Source: Photobacterium jeanii | Lineage (GTDB): Bacteria > Pseudomonadota > Gammaproteobacteria > Enterobacterales > Vibrionaceae | Assembly: GCF_001650345.1 (NCBI RefSeq) | Contig: NZ_LVHF01000025.1 | Coordinates: 223,548-287,547 of the forward strand | DNA: 64,000 nt | Direction of reading: 5' to 3' | Part shown: positions 9,159 through 19,889 of the stretch, piece by piece | Numbering within the stretch: position 1 is the first letter of the stretch | Layout of the letters: every line of letters begins with the position of its first letter | Made by a program: the position numbers and the translations under genes | The notes under the pieces: generated by a model | The model's database searches: none | What the model was told of the DNA's origin: nothing | Seen by the model: the letters and a program-made list of their open reading frames with translations, nothing else

Positions 9159-10463
9159 ATGACACTGACTCGTCAACAACAAATCGAAGCATTAGAGAAA
9201 GATTGGGCAGAGAATCCACGTTGGAAAAACGTAAAACGTACTTACAGCGCAGAAGAAGTCATCAACCTCCGTGGCTCTTTTGCACCTGCAAATACTATCG
9301 CTCAGCGCGGTGCGGATAAACTGTGGGAGCTGGTGAATGGCTCGGCGAAGAAAGGGTATGTCAATTGTTTGGGGGCGTTAACGGGGGGTCAAGCCGTGCA
9401 ACAAGCCAAAGCAGGTATTGAAGCGATTTACCTATCAGGCTGGCAGGTAGCTGCGGATAACAACACCGCGTCATCGATGTACCCAGACCAATCTTTGTAT
9501 CCGGTTGATTCGGTGCCAGCGGTGGTGAAACGTATCAATAACTCGTTCCGTCGTGCCGATCAAATCCAATGGTCAAACGGCAGTAACCCTGAAGAGGGTA
9601 TCGATTACTTCCTACCGATTGTGGCGGATGCCGAAGCCGGTTTTGGTGGGGTACTGAATGCTTACGAACTAATGCGTAACATGATTGATGCTGGTGCGGC
9701 AGGTGTTCACTTTGAAGATCAGCTCGCGTCGGTGAAAAAATGTGGTCACATGGGCGGTAAGGTGCTTGTTCCAACCCAAGAAGCGGTGCAAAAACTGGTA
9801 GCGGCACGTTTGGCTGCCGATGTGGCTGGCACGACGACCTTGGTAATTGCGCGTACCGATGCTAACGCGGCAGATTTGCTCACTTCCGACTGTGACCCAT
9901 ACGATCGTGACTTCATTGAAGGTGAACGTACTGCTGAAGGTTTCTACCGTGTGAAAGCCGGTATCGATCAGGCGATTTCTCGTGGCTTGGCTTATGCGCC
10001 ATACGCAGATTTGATCTGGTGTGAAACGGCCACCCCTTGTTTGGAAGAAGCGCGTAAGTTTGCAGAAGCGATTCATGCTCAGTACCCAGATCAGCTATTA
10101 GCTTACAACTGCTCACCATCGTTCAACTGGGAGAAAAACTTGGATGCCGAAACTATTGCTAAGTTCCAACAAGAGCTGTCGGATATGGGTTACAAATACC
10201 AGTTCATCACTCTAGCGGGTATCCATAACATGTGGTTCAACATGTTTGAGTTGGCACATTCTTATGCTCAAGGTGAAGGTATGCGCCACTATGTTGAGAA
10301 AGTGCAGCGCCCTGAGTTTGAAGCGGCAGAGAAGGGTTATACCTTCGTGGCGCACCAACAAGAGGTAGGTACAGGTTACTTCGATAAGATGACCAACACG
10401 ATCCAAGGTGGTAACTCTTCGGTGACAGCACTGACGGGTTCAACCGAGGAAGATCAATTCTGA
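9159..10463 (+). CDS. aceA: Isocitrate lyase
   Basis: Splits isocitrate into succinate and glyoxylate, the first step of the glyoxylate bypass. The 434-residue enzyme carries the catalytic [18 protein letters not shown] segment, and the metal/substrate residues lie in [24 protein letters not shown] and [11 protein letters not shown]. The start fits CACGAGGGACATCACC-ATG. It follows aceB on the same strand and ends before a strong terminator at 10582, so the two genes form one unit. Confidence 0.98.
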   Translation: MTLTRQQQIEALEKDWAENPRWKNVKRTYSAEEVINLRGSFAPANTIAQRGADKLWELVNGSAKKGYVNCLGALTGGQAVQQAKAGIEAIYLSGWQVAADNNTASSMYPDQSLYPVDSVPAVVKRINNSFRRADQIQWSNGSNPEEGIDYFLPIVADAEAGFGGVLNAYELMRNMIDAGAAGVHFEDQLASVKKCGHMGGKVLVPTQEAVQKLVAARLAADVAGTTTLVIARTDANAADLLTSDCDPYDRDFIEGERTAEGFYRVKAGIDQAISRGLAYAPYADLIWCETATPCLEEARKFAEAIHAQYPDQLLAYNCSPSFNWEKNLDAETIAKFQQELSDMGYKYQFITLAGIHNMWFNMFELAHSYAQGEGMRHYVEKVQRPEFEAAEKGYTFVAHQQEVGTGYFDKMTNTIQGGNSSVTALTGSTEEDQF

Positions 10464-10581
10464 TCAACTGGATCACGATGAAGCGGCGAGGGCTGCTTCA
10501 TCACTCTCCCCCCCAGAGTTAAACGTAAATAGTAATACCCTGAGTAGTAAAACCTTGTTTGTTATATCCATTTGTTATCGC

Positions 10582-10607
10582 GGAGCACCTAGTGCTCCTT
10601 TTTTTTG
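10582..10607 (+). terminator. Intrinsic terminator after aceA
   Basis: GGAGCAC and GTGCTCC form a 7-bp stem with a 3-base loop, followed by eight T residues. Confidence 0.92.
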
Positions 10608-10629
10608 CTTTATTAATTGTGGGTGATCG

Positions 10630-11235
10630 TTACTTGTCGTTGTGGATCGGTTGCAGTGGCGGCTGAAAGCCTTGAGCGGCTTGTTGCAATTGCGGATAAA
10701 TAACATGGAAACTTTGCTCAAGCCTCTCGTAGTGCTGAAAGATATCGTGTGGGGTATTAGCCAGCTGGTATAGACGAGGTCGTCGCTCCGCCATACGTGT
10801 TAAAGCGCGCTCGAGGGTGGTTTTTTCTTGGTATTGCAATAGCCACTCTTGTTGCCACATCCGCTCACTCATCAAACGATAAGCATCGGGTAAGTTGTGC
10901 TGATAGGCTTGAACTTGCGGTTGAATTAGGCGCACAAAATCGACCAAGGGTTCTTGGTGATACAGTTGCCAGTGACGAGCGAGAAAGTGATCCCATGCCA
11001 TATCGAGGGCAATACCGCTGACACGCCGTGTTTCTTGCCGAAAGACGGTTTGGCATTGTTTGACTTCAGGCATCGCATCGACATAGCTGTCGATAAAGCG
11101 ATGAAGTTTGATCCCATCAGCCACTGCTTTGGGGTGCTGTTTATACGGATCGCCGCGCACAAAATCAGCCATCAGGTTGCCTGCCAAGTGGCTTTGGCAT
11201 AAGTGTGCCAGATCTAAATGCGCGAGATAATTCAC
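10630..11235 (-). CDS. acpH: Acyl carrier protein phosphodiesterase AcpH
   Basis: Predicted to remove the phosphopantetheine arm from acyl carrier protein, as E. coli AcpH does. The 201-residue protein starts MNYLAHLDLAHL and keeps the HD-like metal residues in SHLAGNLMADFVRG, IKLHRFIDSYVD and DMAWDHFLARHW, which are hallmarks of the family. It is encoded convergently with aceBA. No partner gene lies close by on the same strand; the upstream CBS-domain gene is 128 bp away. Identification rests on recalled similarity and is good. Confidence 0.9.
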   Translation of the reverse strand: MNYLAHLDLAHLCQSHLAGNLMADFVRGDPYKQHPKAVADGIKLHRFIDSYVDAMPEVKQCQTVFRQETRRVSGIALDMAWDHFLARHWQLYHQEPLVDFVRLIQPQVQAYQHNLPDAYRLMSERMWQQEWLLQYQEKTTLERALTRMAERRPRLYQLANTPHDIFQHYERLEQSFHVIYPQLQQAAQGFQPPLQPIHNDK

Positions 11236-11278
11236 AGCGTTGCACTAACCATTTCAAACAAGTGAGATAGTTAATTCT

Positions 11279-11328
11279 ATACCAACCATAGTCGCATTCT
11301 GAGTCATTTATGCCGCCAGTGATGGTAT
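11279..11328. repeat. Short ATACCA...TGGTAT inverted-repeat element
   Basis: ATACCA at 11279-11284 and TGGTAT at 11323-11328 bracket about 38 bp between acpH and the CBS-domain gene. Similar bracketed segments occur at 11844-11879 and 48953-49009. It may be a REP- or MITE-like element; the evidence in one window is thin. Confidence 0.35.
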
Positions 11329-11363
11329 ACGCTTTTTATGTCTCTCTTGCAGTGCCTTTATGA

Positions 11364-11810
11364 TCAGGCATCGCTCTCCATTGGCTCTACTTCCTCTTGG
11401 ATTTCAAGCAAGGTGACAGCAATCGAAACAAAGTCGCTATCGGTAATGATCCCAACTAAGACTTTTTCTTCGACCACAGGCAAGCAGCCAATTTTGTGTT
11501 TTTGCATGTAGAGTGCAGCTTCTTTCAACCCCGCATGGCAATCCACACTCATCAGCGAGCGATTCATGCATTTGTGAAGTTGAATGTCGAGTGCCGACAT
11601 AAAGTTGCTTTGGGTGATTAGCTCTAAGCTCGACTCTTGTGCTGATAGCACATCACGTTGAGTGACAAGTCCGAGTAAGTGGCGGTTTTCATCTACGATA
11701 GGTACGTGACGAATACCGTGTTGCTCCATTAAATCTTTCGCATCGGCCAGAGTGTGTGTCGGGCTTAGTGCGTATGGATTTGATGTCATCATATCAGCGA
11801 CGGTGAACAT
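11364..11810 (-). CDS. Two-CBS-domain protein
   Basis: A 148-residue protein made of two CBS domains and little else. The first runs from about residue 8 (MTSNPYALSPTHTLADA) to 57. The second starts near 78 (MNRSLMSVDCHAGLKEA) and ends near 133 with VGIITDSDF. CBS pairs (Bateman modules) bind adenosine nucleotides and usually regulate a partner enzyme or channel. A stand-alone copy like this has no assignable target. A good AGGGAGG ribosome site precedes the ATG. The acidic tail EIQEEVEPMESDA is unremarkable. No neighbour suggests a specific role. Confidence 0.88.
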   Translation of the reverse strand: MFTVADMMTSNPYALSPTHTLADAKDLMEQHGIRHVPIVDENRHLLGLVTQRDVLSAQESSLELITQSNFMSALDIQLHKCMNRSLMSVDCHAGLKEAALYMQKHKIGCLPVVEEKVLVGIITDSDFVSIAVTLLEIQEEVEPMESDA

Positions 11811-12175
11811 ACCAGCCTCCCTTATGCAGGTAACGTAAAAGTAATACCAGTCTGACCAACTACTTAATCAAAGTGGTACAACGAATCCCTGTAATTTCAA
11901 TGTAGCGAAGATCCCACTAACTACCTATGACCATTGTCAAAATTTCACACTATTGTGTGCTGAATCATTGCTGATGAGATCCACTTCGCCAGCACTGAAT
12001 AAAGGTCTAAAAAGGTCTTGAAATTTATGCAATTTGTGCAGTTGTCACTATCGCGCATTCTTCGGTCAATTTGGGAAATGTGTCATATAATCAATGTACC
12101 CATATGCTTAATTAGCATTTGTTAATCCTATAAATATGCAGATGGATTATTGCGTAAATCACAAAAGGTAGCGAT
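11811..12175. other. Intergenic region between the CBS protein and the protease
   Basis: 365 bp with no credible ORF. It must carry the minus-strand promoter for the CBS gene and the plus-strand promoter for the protease. An ATACCA...TGGTAC inverted repeat sits at 11844-11879. The stretch just before the protease is AT-rich, with no operator I recognise. Confidence 0.6.
11844..11879. repeat. Short ATACCA...TGGTAC inverted-repeat element
   Basis: ATACCA at 11844-11849 and TGGTAC at 11873-11878 surround about 23 bp upstream of the CBS-domain gene. It resembles the elements at 11279 and 48953. Confidence 0.3.
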
Positions 12176-13246
12176 ATGGCTAGGTTTTTAGTGTTACTCC
12201 TGATGTGCTTCACCAGTTTACCTTTATTGGCATCGACCCCTTCTGTTTCTCCCCGAATTATTGGTGGTATCACCACGCAAAATGATGAAATTCCTTGGCA
12301 GGTCTACTTGAACATTTCGTTTCCCAATGATGGTACTTATGTTTGTGGTGGGGTGCTGGTGGCGCAAGATGTGGTGTTAACCGCAGCGCACTGTTTGCAA
12401 AATGGCGGTACTCGTGCGAGTGCTGACAATATTAAAGTGTGGGCGGGGATCAACAGCATCTTTAGCACCACATCAAGTAATGCCATTAGCGTGACCGCAG
12501 CGCTTCAAAACAGTAGTTACAATGCCTCACGTTTTTCTAACGATATTGCGATCCTCAAGTTGGCGCAGCCCGCGCCAGCGAATGCCAAGCCGATTCTGAT
12601 TGCAACCTCAGACCAGCAGCGCCGTGCCAATAGCGAATTCAGTAATGGCTACAATGCGGGTGGCACCAGCCCTGAGAACCTGTTGGTTTCTGGCTGGGGC
12701 AGTACCAGTGCGACTGGCTCATCAAGTGCCACTAATTTACAACAAACCTTGCTAACTGGAGTGCCTGATAACACTTGTAGTGCGCAATGGGGCTCGGGTG
12801 TGAATGACAGTGAAGCCGATATTTTTGTTTGTGCTATCACCCCTTCACCATCCGTGGTGCGCGATAGTTGCTTTGGTGACTCAGGTGGGCCGTTAGTGTG
12901 GCAAGACCCGCAACGCGCTGGTGATGCTGACTTTGGTTTGCGTTTAGTGGGCTTAGTGAGTTTTGGTGATGGTTGTGCCAGCTCATTACCCGGTGTTTAT
13001 ACCGAAGTTCAAGGCTTTGTGAGTTGGATTAATCAGCAGACCAATAACAGCTTGACCAAAGTGGCGACGCCAACCTTATCTTTTAATCCGTTCGAGAGAG
13101 ATTACAGCGACGCTGGCAAAGGTGTCGCACCCAACAACGATACCGCGCCTTCCAGTGATGGCGGTAGTGGTGGGGCGATGGGTTATATCTCTATGGTGAG
13201 CTTAGTGCTGGTGGCGTTATTTAAGCGTCGCCGCCTCTATTCGTAA
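12176..13246 (+). CDS. Secreted trypsin-like serine protease with GlyGly-CTERM tail
   Basis: S1-family endopeptidase. A signal peptide (about residues 1-20, ending LLAS) and a short propeptide lead to the activation site R27/IIGG. The catalytic triad is His72 (LTAAHC), Asp123 (NDIAILKL) and Ser236 (GDSGGP). Asp230, six residues before the serine, predicts trypsin-like cutting after Arg or Lys. After the protease domain comes a linker, then a C-terminal GGSGG stretch, a hydrophobic helix and the basic end KRRRLYS. That tripartite GlyGly-CTERM signal is processed by rhombosortase in Vibrio and Shewanella. The V. cholerae Ves proteases have the same plan and are type II secretion substrates, so surface retention or release is the likely fate. 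Confidence 0.92.
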   Translation: MARFLVLLLMCFTSLPLLASTPSVSPRIIGGITTQNDEIPWQVYLNISFPNDGTYVCGGVLVAQDVVLTAAHCLQNGGTRASADNIKVWAGINSIFSTTSSNAISVTAALQNSSYNASRFSNDIAILKLAQPAPANAKPILIATSDQQRRANSEFSNGYNAGGTSPENLLVSGWGSTSATGSSSATNLQQTLLTGVPDNTCSAQWGSGVNDSEADIFVCAITPSPSVVRDSCFGDSGGPLVWQDPQRAGDADFGLRLVGLVSFGDGCASSLPGVYTEVQGFVSWINQQTNNSLTKVATPTLSFNPFERDYSDAGKGVAPNNDTAPSSDGGSGGAMGYISMVSLVLVALFKRRRLYS

Positions 13247-13303
13247 CACAGCCTATAACGGAGTGGATTTCGGCTTCGAATATCGCATCTACACGAACAT
13301 TCC

Positions 13304-13331
13304 TTGATATTGCAGGAGGGCAGCCTATACT
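13304..13331 (+). promoter_or_regulatory. Probable sigma-70 promoter of queA
   Basis: TTGATA (13304-13309) and TATACT (13326-13331) are separated by 16 bp, placing a start of transcription about 25 bp before the queA ATG. The -10 element lies inside the loop of the terminator hairpin of the upstream protease gene. Confidence 0.6.
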
Positions 13332-13348
13332 AGCTGCCTCTGTTTTTT
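13319..13348 (+). terminator. Probable terminator after the protease gene
   Basis: GGCAGC and GCTGCC form a 6-bp stem with an 8-base loop (CTATACTA), followed by TCTG and six T residues. It overlaps the queA promoter. Confidence 0.6.
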
Positions 13349-13361
13349 GAGGCGCGATAAG

Positions 13362-14420
13362 ATGCAAGTTTCTGATTTCCATTTTGACCTACCTGATGAG
13401 CTGATTGCTCGTTACCCACAACCTGAGCGTACCGCTAGCCGTTTGCTTCAACTGACTGGCAATACTGGCGAGCTGCAGCATAAAGGCTTTAAAGATATGC
13501 TGGATGCGGTAGAGCCGGGTGATCTGTTGGTGTTCAACAATACCCGTGTTATTCCTGCACGTGTGTTTGGTCGTAAAGAATCAGGCGGCAAAATCGAAGT
13601 GCTTGTAGAGCGTATGCTAGATGATAAAAGCATTCTTGCTCACGTTCGTGCTTCTAAGTCACCAAAACCGGGTAATGTATTATTCCTTGGTGATGGCGAT
13701 GAGCACCAAGCTGAAATGGTTGCGCGTCACGATACCTTGTTTGAAATCCGCTTTACTGGCGATAAAACCGTACTGGAAGTGTTGGAAGAAGTGGGTCACA
13801 TGCCACTACCTCCTTATATTGATCGTCCAGATGAAGATGCTGATAAAGAGCGTTACCAAACGGTTTATAACGAAAAACCGGGTGCGGTTGCTGCGCCAAC
13901 TGCAGGTCTTCACTTTGATGAGACTTTACTAGAAGCGATCAAAGCGAAAGGGGTAAACCTGGCGTTTGTGACTTTGCACGTAGGTGCGGGCACGTTCCAA
14001 CCAGTTCGTGTTGACGATATCAATGATCACCACATGCACTCTGAGTACGTTGAAGTAACTCAAGAGGTGGTAGATGCAATCAACGAAACCAAAGCCAATG
14101 GCGGTCGCGTGATTGCGGTGGGGACGACATCAGTACGTTCACTTGAGTCTGCAGCACAAGATGCGCTGAAAAAAGGCACACCATTAGCGCCGTTCTTTGG
14201 TGATACCGATATCTTTATTTACCCAGGTGGCTACGAATTCCAAGTGATCGATGCGTTGGTGACTAACTTCCACCTACCTGAATCGACCTTGATCATGCTA
14301 GTGAGTGCATTTGCAGGTTATGAGCACACGATGAACGCATACAAAGTGGCGGTAGAAGAGAAGTACCGTTTCTTTAGTTATGGTGATGCAATGTTTATTA
14401 CGCGTCGTACTGCCGACTAA
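13362..14420 (+). CDS. queA: tRNA preQ1(34) S-adenosylmethionine ribosyltransferase-isomerase QueA
   Basis: Builds epoxyqueuosine from preQ1 at tRNA position 34, using the ribosyl part of SAM. The ATG at 13362 ([19 protein letters not shown]) is preferred over an in-frame TTG at 13347, because it matches the usual QueA N-terminus and has a GAGG site upstream. The resulting 352 residues are close to the E. coli enzyme. Family motifs include [26 protein letters not shown] and [10 protein letters not shown]. tgt, which acts immediately before QueA in the pathway, lies downstream on the same strand after about 355 bp. Confidence 0.96.
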   Translation: MQVSDFHFDLPDELIARYPQPERTASRLLQLTGNTGELQHKGFKDMLDAVEPGDLLVFNNTRVIPARVFGRKESGGKIEVLVERMLDDKSILAHVRASKSPKPGNVLFLGDGDEHQAEMVARHDTLFEIRFTGDKTVLEVLEEVGHMPLPPYIDRPDEDADKERYQTVYNEKPGAVAAPTAGLHFDETLLEAIKAKGVNLAFVTLHVGAGTFQPVRVDDINDHHMHSEYVEVTQEVVDAINETKANGGRVIAVGTTSVRSLESAAQDALKKGTPLAPFFGDTDIFIYPGGYEFQVIDALVTNFHLPESTLIMLVSAFAGYEHTMNAYKVAVEEKYRFFSYGDAMFITRRTAD

Positions 14421-14528
14421 TAAATAACCATATTTGCAGTGAAGTGTATTAATTCGTTACCAACAATGAACAAACACCCACTCAGATAGGTCTAATTTGC
14501 GACTTACTCAGTTAAGTCAGTGTCATGT

Positions 14529-14560
14529 AAGGCTGCTTTTGTTAAAATTGCAGCCTTTCT
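14529..14560 (+). terminator. Weak terminator-like hairpin after queA
   Basis: AAGGCTGC (14529-14536) pairs with GCAGCCTT (14550-14557), followed by a short TCTTG, so release may be partial. Confidence 0.55.
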
Positions 14561-14661
14561 TGCGCTTGGCGCAGATGAATTTTTACCATGCGGTTTACGC
14601 CGTATGGTGTGGGTTTGCCCATGAGCTGAAATGGTTTAGCGCGTGGGGAAATCGAGTCATT

Positions 14662-14695
14662 AAAATACATCAGGCATTCTGCCTAATTGTATTTT
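14662..14695 (+). other. Nested hairpin in the tgt leader
   Basis: AAAATACA (14662-14669) pairs with TGTATTTT (14688-14695), and an inner GGCA/TGCC stem closes a TTC loop. It lies 80 bp before the tgt start codon. It could be a terminator or attenuator; it does not resemble a preQ1 riboswitch that I know. Confidence 0.45.
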
Positions 14696-14703
14696 CTCCG
14701 TGA

Positions 14704-15903
<1,200 letters not shown>

Positions 15904-15925
15904 CAATTAACGAGGACGTTATTAA

Positions 15926-16261
15926 ATGAGTCTTTTCATTTCTCAGGCACATGCCGCAGCTGAAGGTGCCCCACAGGGCGGTGGCATGCAACTTTTCATC
16001 ATGCTGGGTCTGTTCGCAGTTATTTTCTACTTCATGATCTATCGTCCACAGGCTAAGCGTGCGAAAGAACATAAAGATCTTATGTCTTCAATGGGCAAAG
16101 GTGACGAAGTACTAACTAACGGTGGCCTACTAGGTAAAATCACTAAAGTGTCTGAAGAAAGCGACTACATCGTTATCGCATTGAACGACAGCACTGAAGT
16201 GACCATCAAGAAAGACTTTGTGACTGCAGTTCTGCCAAAAGGCACAATGAAGTCTCTATAA
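15926..16261 (+). CDS. yajC: Preprotein translocase accessory subunit YajC
   Basis: Small inner-membrane protein that associates with the SecDF complex. The 111-residue protein has a short periplasmic N-terminus, one membrane helix (about residues 27-47, MLGLFAVIFYFMIYRP) and a cytoplasmic domain with the family signature GDEVLTNGGLLGKI. It sits 22 bp after tgt and 24 bp before secD, with a GAGG ribosome site, so it is part of the tgt-yajC-secDF operon. Confidence 0.97.
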   Translation: MSLFISQAHAAAEGAPQGGGMQLFIMLGLFAVIFYFMIYRPQAKRAKEHKDLMSSMGKGDEVLTNGGLLGKITKVSEESDYIVIALNDSTEVTIKKDFVTAVLPKGTMKSL

Positions 16262-16285
16262 TTTTTTCGCTGAAGGATCATAGCA

Positions 16286-18139
16286 GTGCTAAACCGTTAT
16301 CCATTGTGGAAGAACCTGATGGTGGTGTTTACACTCATCATCGGTCTGCTTTACGCACTTCCCAACATTTACGGTGAAGATCCAGCGATTCAAATCTCCG
16401 GGGCGCGTGGCGCCTCGGTAGATATGTCTGCTCTGGATGTTGTCACCGAAGACTTAAAAAATAGTCAAATCTCCTACAAATCTATCGCTTTCGAGAACGG
16501 TGCTGTACTGGTCCGCTTCAACGACACTGATACACAAATCAGTGCTCGCGATACGCTAAATGATCAACTGGGTGAAGAGTACGTTGTTGCCCTTAACCTA
16601 GCGCCTGCAACCCCAAGTTGGCTTGAGTCGATTGGTGCATCACCAATGAAGCTCGGTCTTGACCTGCGTGGTGGTGTTCACTTCCTAATGGAAGTGGATA
16701 TGGATGCAGCAATGGAAAAATTGCTGGGTCAGCAGGAAGAAACTTTCCGTACTGAACTACGTGAAGCGAAGATTCGCTACCGTGGGATCAGCAAAACCGA
16801 CACTGCGGTTGAAGTGCGTCTTCGTGATGCAGAACAACTAGCCAGCGCCAAACGTGAGCTAGCAAAACTTCACCCTGATATGGTATTTGCAGAAAACGAT
16901 AGCAATGGCCGTTTTGTTTTAAGTGCTACTTTCTCAGAAGAACGCTTAAAAGAAATCCGTAATTACGCGGTGGATCAAAACATCACTATTCTTCGTAATC
17001 GTGTGAATGAGTTGGGTGTTGCTGAGCCATTGGTACAGCGTCAAGGTGCTAACCGTATCGTTGTTGAGCTACCAGGTGTTCAAGACACAGCTCGTGCGAA
17101 AGAAATCTTGGGTGCAACAGCAACCCTAGAATTCCGCGAAGTTGATAGCAAAGCAGACCCATCAGCGGCATTAGCAGGTCGTGTACCTGCGGGTAGCGAG
17201 TTGAAGATGACACGTGATGGCCGCCCTGCGGTACTGAAAAAACGTGTGATCCTAACTGGTTCTCATATCACAGATGCAAGCTCAAGTGCTGATGAATACG
17301 GTCGCCCACAAGTTAACATCTCGCTAGATAGCGAAGGTGGTAGCAAGATGACAGCCTTCTCACGTAACAACGTGGGCAAGCTAATGGCAACCATGTTCAC
17401 CGAGTACAAAGACAGCGGTGAGCGTGATGAAAACGGCAAAGTGATTCTGGAAAAACACGAAGAAGTGATCAACCAAGCAACGATTCAAACTGCGCTTGGC
17501 CGTAACTTCCGTATTACCGGTATCGACTCTGCTGCTGAAGCACACAACCTAGCGCTACTTCTACGTGCTGGTGCTCTGATTGCACCAATTTCAATCGTAG
17601 AAGAACGTACCATTGGTCCATCTATGGGTCAGCAAAACATCGACATGGGTATTCAAGCGTGCCTATGGGGTATGTTAGCGGTAATGCTGTTTACGCTACT
17701 TTACTACCGTAAGTTCGGTTTCATCGCCAACCTTGCGTTGATGATGAACTTGGTGATGATTATCGGTGTGATGTCGATGATCCCAGGTGCAACCATGACC
17801 CTACCGGGTATTGCAGGTATCGTACTAACTGTTGGTATGGCGGTCGATGCGAACGTACTGATCTTCGAACGTATCCGTGAGGAATTACGTGAAGGTCGTA
17901 GTCCGCAGCACGCAATCCAACAAGGTTATGCGAACGCATTTAGCACCATTGCCGATGCGAACTTAACAACGCTAATCACGGCAATCATCTTGTTTGCAGT
18001 GGGTACAGGCGCAATCAAAGGTTTCGCAGTAACGCTATCGATTGGTATCTTGACCTCAATGTTTACAGCCATTGTAGGTACTCGTGCCGTGGTTAACTTT
18101 ATCTACGGCGGTAAGCGCGTAGATAAACTGTCGATCTAA
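16286..18139 (+). CDS. secD: Protein translocase subunit SecD
   Basis: RND-family membrane protein that, with SecF, uses the proton gradient to pull exported proteins through SecYEG. The GTG start has GAAGGAT upstream and gives [14 protein letters not shown], matching known SecD starts, with 617 residues. Features in order are TM1 (about 10-27), the large periplasmic P1 region with the [17 protein letters not shown] motif, and a C-terminal five-helix block with [19 protein letters not shown], which holds the functionally important Asp. secF starts 12 bp downstream. Confidence 0.97.
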   Translation: MLNRYPLWKNLMVVFTLIIGLLYALPNIYGEDPAIQISGARGASVDMSALDVVTEDLKNSQISYKSIAFENGAVLVRFNDTDTQISARDTLNDQLGEEYVVALNLAPATPSWLESIGASPMKLGLDLRGGVHFLMEVDMDAAMEKLLGQQEETFRTELREAKIRYRGISKTDTAVEVRLRDAEQLASAKRELAKLHPDMVFAENDSNGRFVLSATFSEERLKEIRNYAVDQNITILRNRVNELGVAEPLVQRQGANRIVVELPGVQDTARAKEILGATATLEFREVDSKADPSAALAGRVPAGSELKMTRDGRPAVLKKRVILTGSHITDASSSADEYGRPQVNISLDSEGGSKMTAFSRNNVGKLMATMFTEYKDSGERDENGKVILEKHEEVINQATIQTALGRNFRITGIDSAAEAHNLALLLRAGALIAPISIVEERTIGPSMGQQNIDMGIQACLWGMLAVMLFTLLYYRKFGFIANLALMMNLVMIIGVMSMIPGATMTLPGIAGIVLTVGMAVDANVLIFERIREELREGRSPQHAIQQGYANAFSTIADANLTTLITAIILFAVGTGAIKGFAVTLSIGILTSMFTAIVGTRAVVNFIYGGKRVDKLSI

Positions 18140-18151
18140 GGAGACGCTGAC

Positions 18152-19099
18152 ATGTATCAATTAATGAAAGCGAATAAAGTGATCGACTTTATGCGTTGGT
18201 CCAAGTTTGCGTTTGTCGCTTCAATCATCATGATTGTGGCAGCTATCGCGACCGTAGCGACCAATAAGCTGAACTGGGGTCTGGACTTTACTGGCGGTAC
18301 GCTGATTGAAGTAGGTTTTGAACAACCTGCTGATCTGAGCGTGATCCGTGAGTCACTGGAAGCTGCCGGCTTCGGTGATGCTATCGTGCAGAACTTTGGT
18401 ACCGCGCGTGACGTATTGGTGCGTTTGCAGCCTCGCGAAACCCTAAAAGGTGAGCAACTCGGTCTGCAAATCATTGATGCGCTAAAAGTCGGTACAGAGC
18501 AAAACGTTGAAATGCGCCGTATTGAGTTCGTTGGTCCTAACGTGGGTGATGAGCTAGCGGAAGCGGGTGGTCTGGCGATCATCGCTTCACTACTGTGTAT
18601 TTTGCTGTACGTATCGATTCGTTTTGAATGGCGTCTGGCGGCAGGTGCGGTAATGGCACTGGCGCACGATATCATCATCACTATTGGTATCTTCTCGTTC
18701 CTACAAATCGAAGTTGACCTAACCATCGTGGCAGCTTTGTTAACGGTTGTGGGTTACTCGTTGAACGATACCATCGTAGTATTCGACCGTATCCGTGAAA
18801 ACTTCCGTAAGATGCGTAAAGGTGATTCTGCGGACGTGATGAACAACTCGATCACTCAAACACTAAGCCGTACTTTGATCACTTCGGGTACAACTTTGTT
18901 CGTGGTTATCGCGCTGTTCTTGAAAGGCGGTACTATGATCCACGGCTTTGCGACTGCATTGCTGATTGGTATCGTGGTAGGTACCTACTCATCTATCTAT
19001 GTGGCATCTGCACTGGCTCTGAAACTGGGCATCGTGCGTGAACACTTAATGCCACCTCAGGTAGAGAAAGAAGGCGAAGAGTTTGAATCTATGCCTTAA
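18152..19099 (+). CDS. secF: Protein translocase subunit SecF
   Basis: Partner of SecD in the proton-driven export motor. The 315-residue protein has an N-terminal membrane helix (about 18-37), a periplasmic domain with GLDFTGGTLIEV, and the C-terminal RND-type helices including GYSLNDTIVVFDRIREN and SRTLITSGTTLFVV. AGGAGACGCTGAC precedes the ATG. It is the last gene of the operon and is followed by a strong terminator at 19137. Confidence 0.97.
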   Translation: MYQLMKANKVIDFMRWSKFAFVASIIMIVAAIATVATNKLNWGLDFTGGTLIEVGFEQPADLSVIRESLEAAGFGDAIVQNFGTARDVLVRLQPRETLKGEQLGLQIIDALKVGTEQNVEMRRIEFVGPNVGDELAEAGGLAIIASLLCILLYVSIRFEWRLAAGAVMALAHDIIITIGIFSFLQIEVDLTIVAALLTVVGYSLNDTIVVFDRIRENFRKMRKGDSADVMNNSITQTLSRTLITSGTTLFVVIALFLKGGTMIHGFATALLIGIVVGTYSSIYVASALALKLGIVREHLMPPQVEKEGEEFESMP

Positions 19100-19136
19100 T
19101 CGGCGATAGATGCTTGCTAAAATGCGATTTGCTAAT

Positions 19137-19167
19137 AAAAACGGTGCCCAGTGGCACCGTTTTTTTA
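19137..19167 (+). terminator. Bidirectional terminator between secF and the LRR lipoprotein gene
   Basis: ACGGTGCC and GGCACCGT form a perfect 8-bp stem with a CAGT loop, preceded by five A and followed by seven T residues. The symmetry lets it stop both converging transcripts. Confidence 0.95.
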
Positions 19168-19196
19168 TATCCGAATATAGCAGCTTGTTATCGCAA

Positions 19197-19889
19197 CTAT
19201 TTTTTACGCCATTCCGCTGCAGGACGTTGTTTACCGCCATTCATCTTATTACCTTGCTCTTGCAGGGTGGTCAGTTGGGTATTGTGAGTTAAGTTCAGCG
19301 CAGTCAGCTCATTATTCATCACGTTAAGTAAGGTGAGATTCGGTGCTTTACTCACATCTAGCGTTGTTAGCTCGTTTGATTGCAGTGCCAGTTTCTCAAG
19401 TTTGTTGTGCTTTTTGCCTAGCGTCATGCTTTCTAACTGGTTTTGGTGAGCGAACACTTTCTCCAGTTTGGCGTTATTGCTGATATCTAAGCTTTCTAGC
19501 TCGTTGTTACTAACGATCAGGGTGCGAAGCTGTTCGTTCTCGCTGATGTCTAGGCTCTGGATTTCGTTGTCATCCAAATTTAGTTCACGCAACGATGGGT
19601 TATTGCTGATATCAATTTCGGTTAGGAAGTTATCTTTTAGCGATAGCTCACGCAGGTTTTCGAAGTATTGCAGTTCAGCTACTGACTTGATGTCTTTGCT
19701 GTCGCAATCTAGCTCGGTAATATCTTCAACGTACTGCTCGTCGGCATCAAGAACACAGGCGCGAAATTGTTGATCAGCAAATGGGATTTCGCTGACGAGT
19801 TCATAGCTTTTGCTACAACCGCCAAGCAGGCTAGTAGTGATCAGCGCGAGAGCCGAGAAAGTCAGTGGAGTGCGAATTTTTGAATGCAT
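19197..19889 (-). CDS. Leucine-rich-repeat lipoprotein
   Basis: A 230-residue predicted lipoprotein. The signal peptide ends in the lipobox LLGGC with Cys25 as the lipidated residue; Ser at +2 favours the outer membrane. A short region with Cys44 and Cys61 (ACVL and LDCDS) precedes about six to seven leucine-rich repeats of 21-22 residues (about 75-210), each with a core like LxxLDISNNxxL, similar to internalin-type repeats. Such repeats bind proteins. The gene stands alone, converges on secF and is followed by a strong terminator. No function can be assigned. Confidence 0.85.
   Translation of the reverse strand: MHSKIRTPLTFSALALITTSLLGGCSKSYELVSEIPFADQQFRACVLDADEQYVEDITELDCDSKDIKSVAELQYFENLRELSLKDNFLTEIDISNNPSLRELNLDDNEIQSLDISENEQLRTLIVSNNELESLDISNNAKLEKVFAHQNQLESMTLGKKHNKLEKLALQSNELTTLDVSKAPNLTLLNVMNNELTALNLTHNTQLTTLQEQGNKMNGGKQRPAAEWRKK

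Noticed and set aside
14497..14703. 68-codon ORF in the queA-tgt gap
   Set aside because: It has no ribosome site and no domain, and it runs through two hairpins; probably chance.
18157..18726. 189-codon minus-strand ORF inside secF
   Set aside because: It is antisense to a fully recognisable SecF frame and has no domain; a codon-usage artefact.
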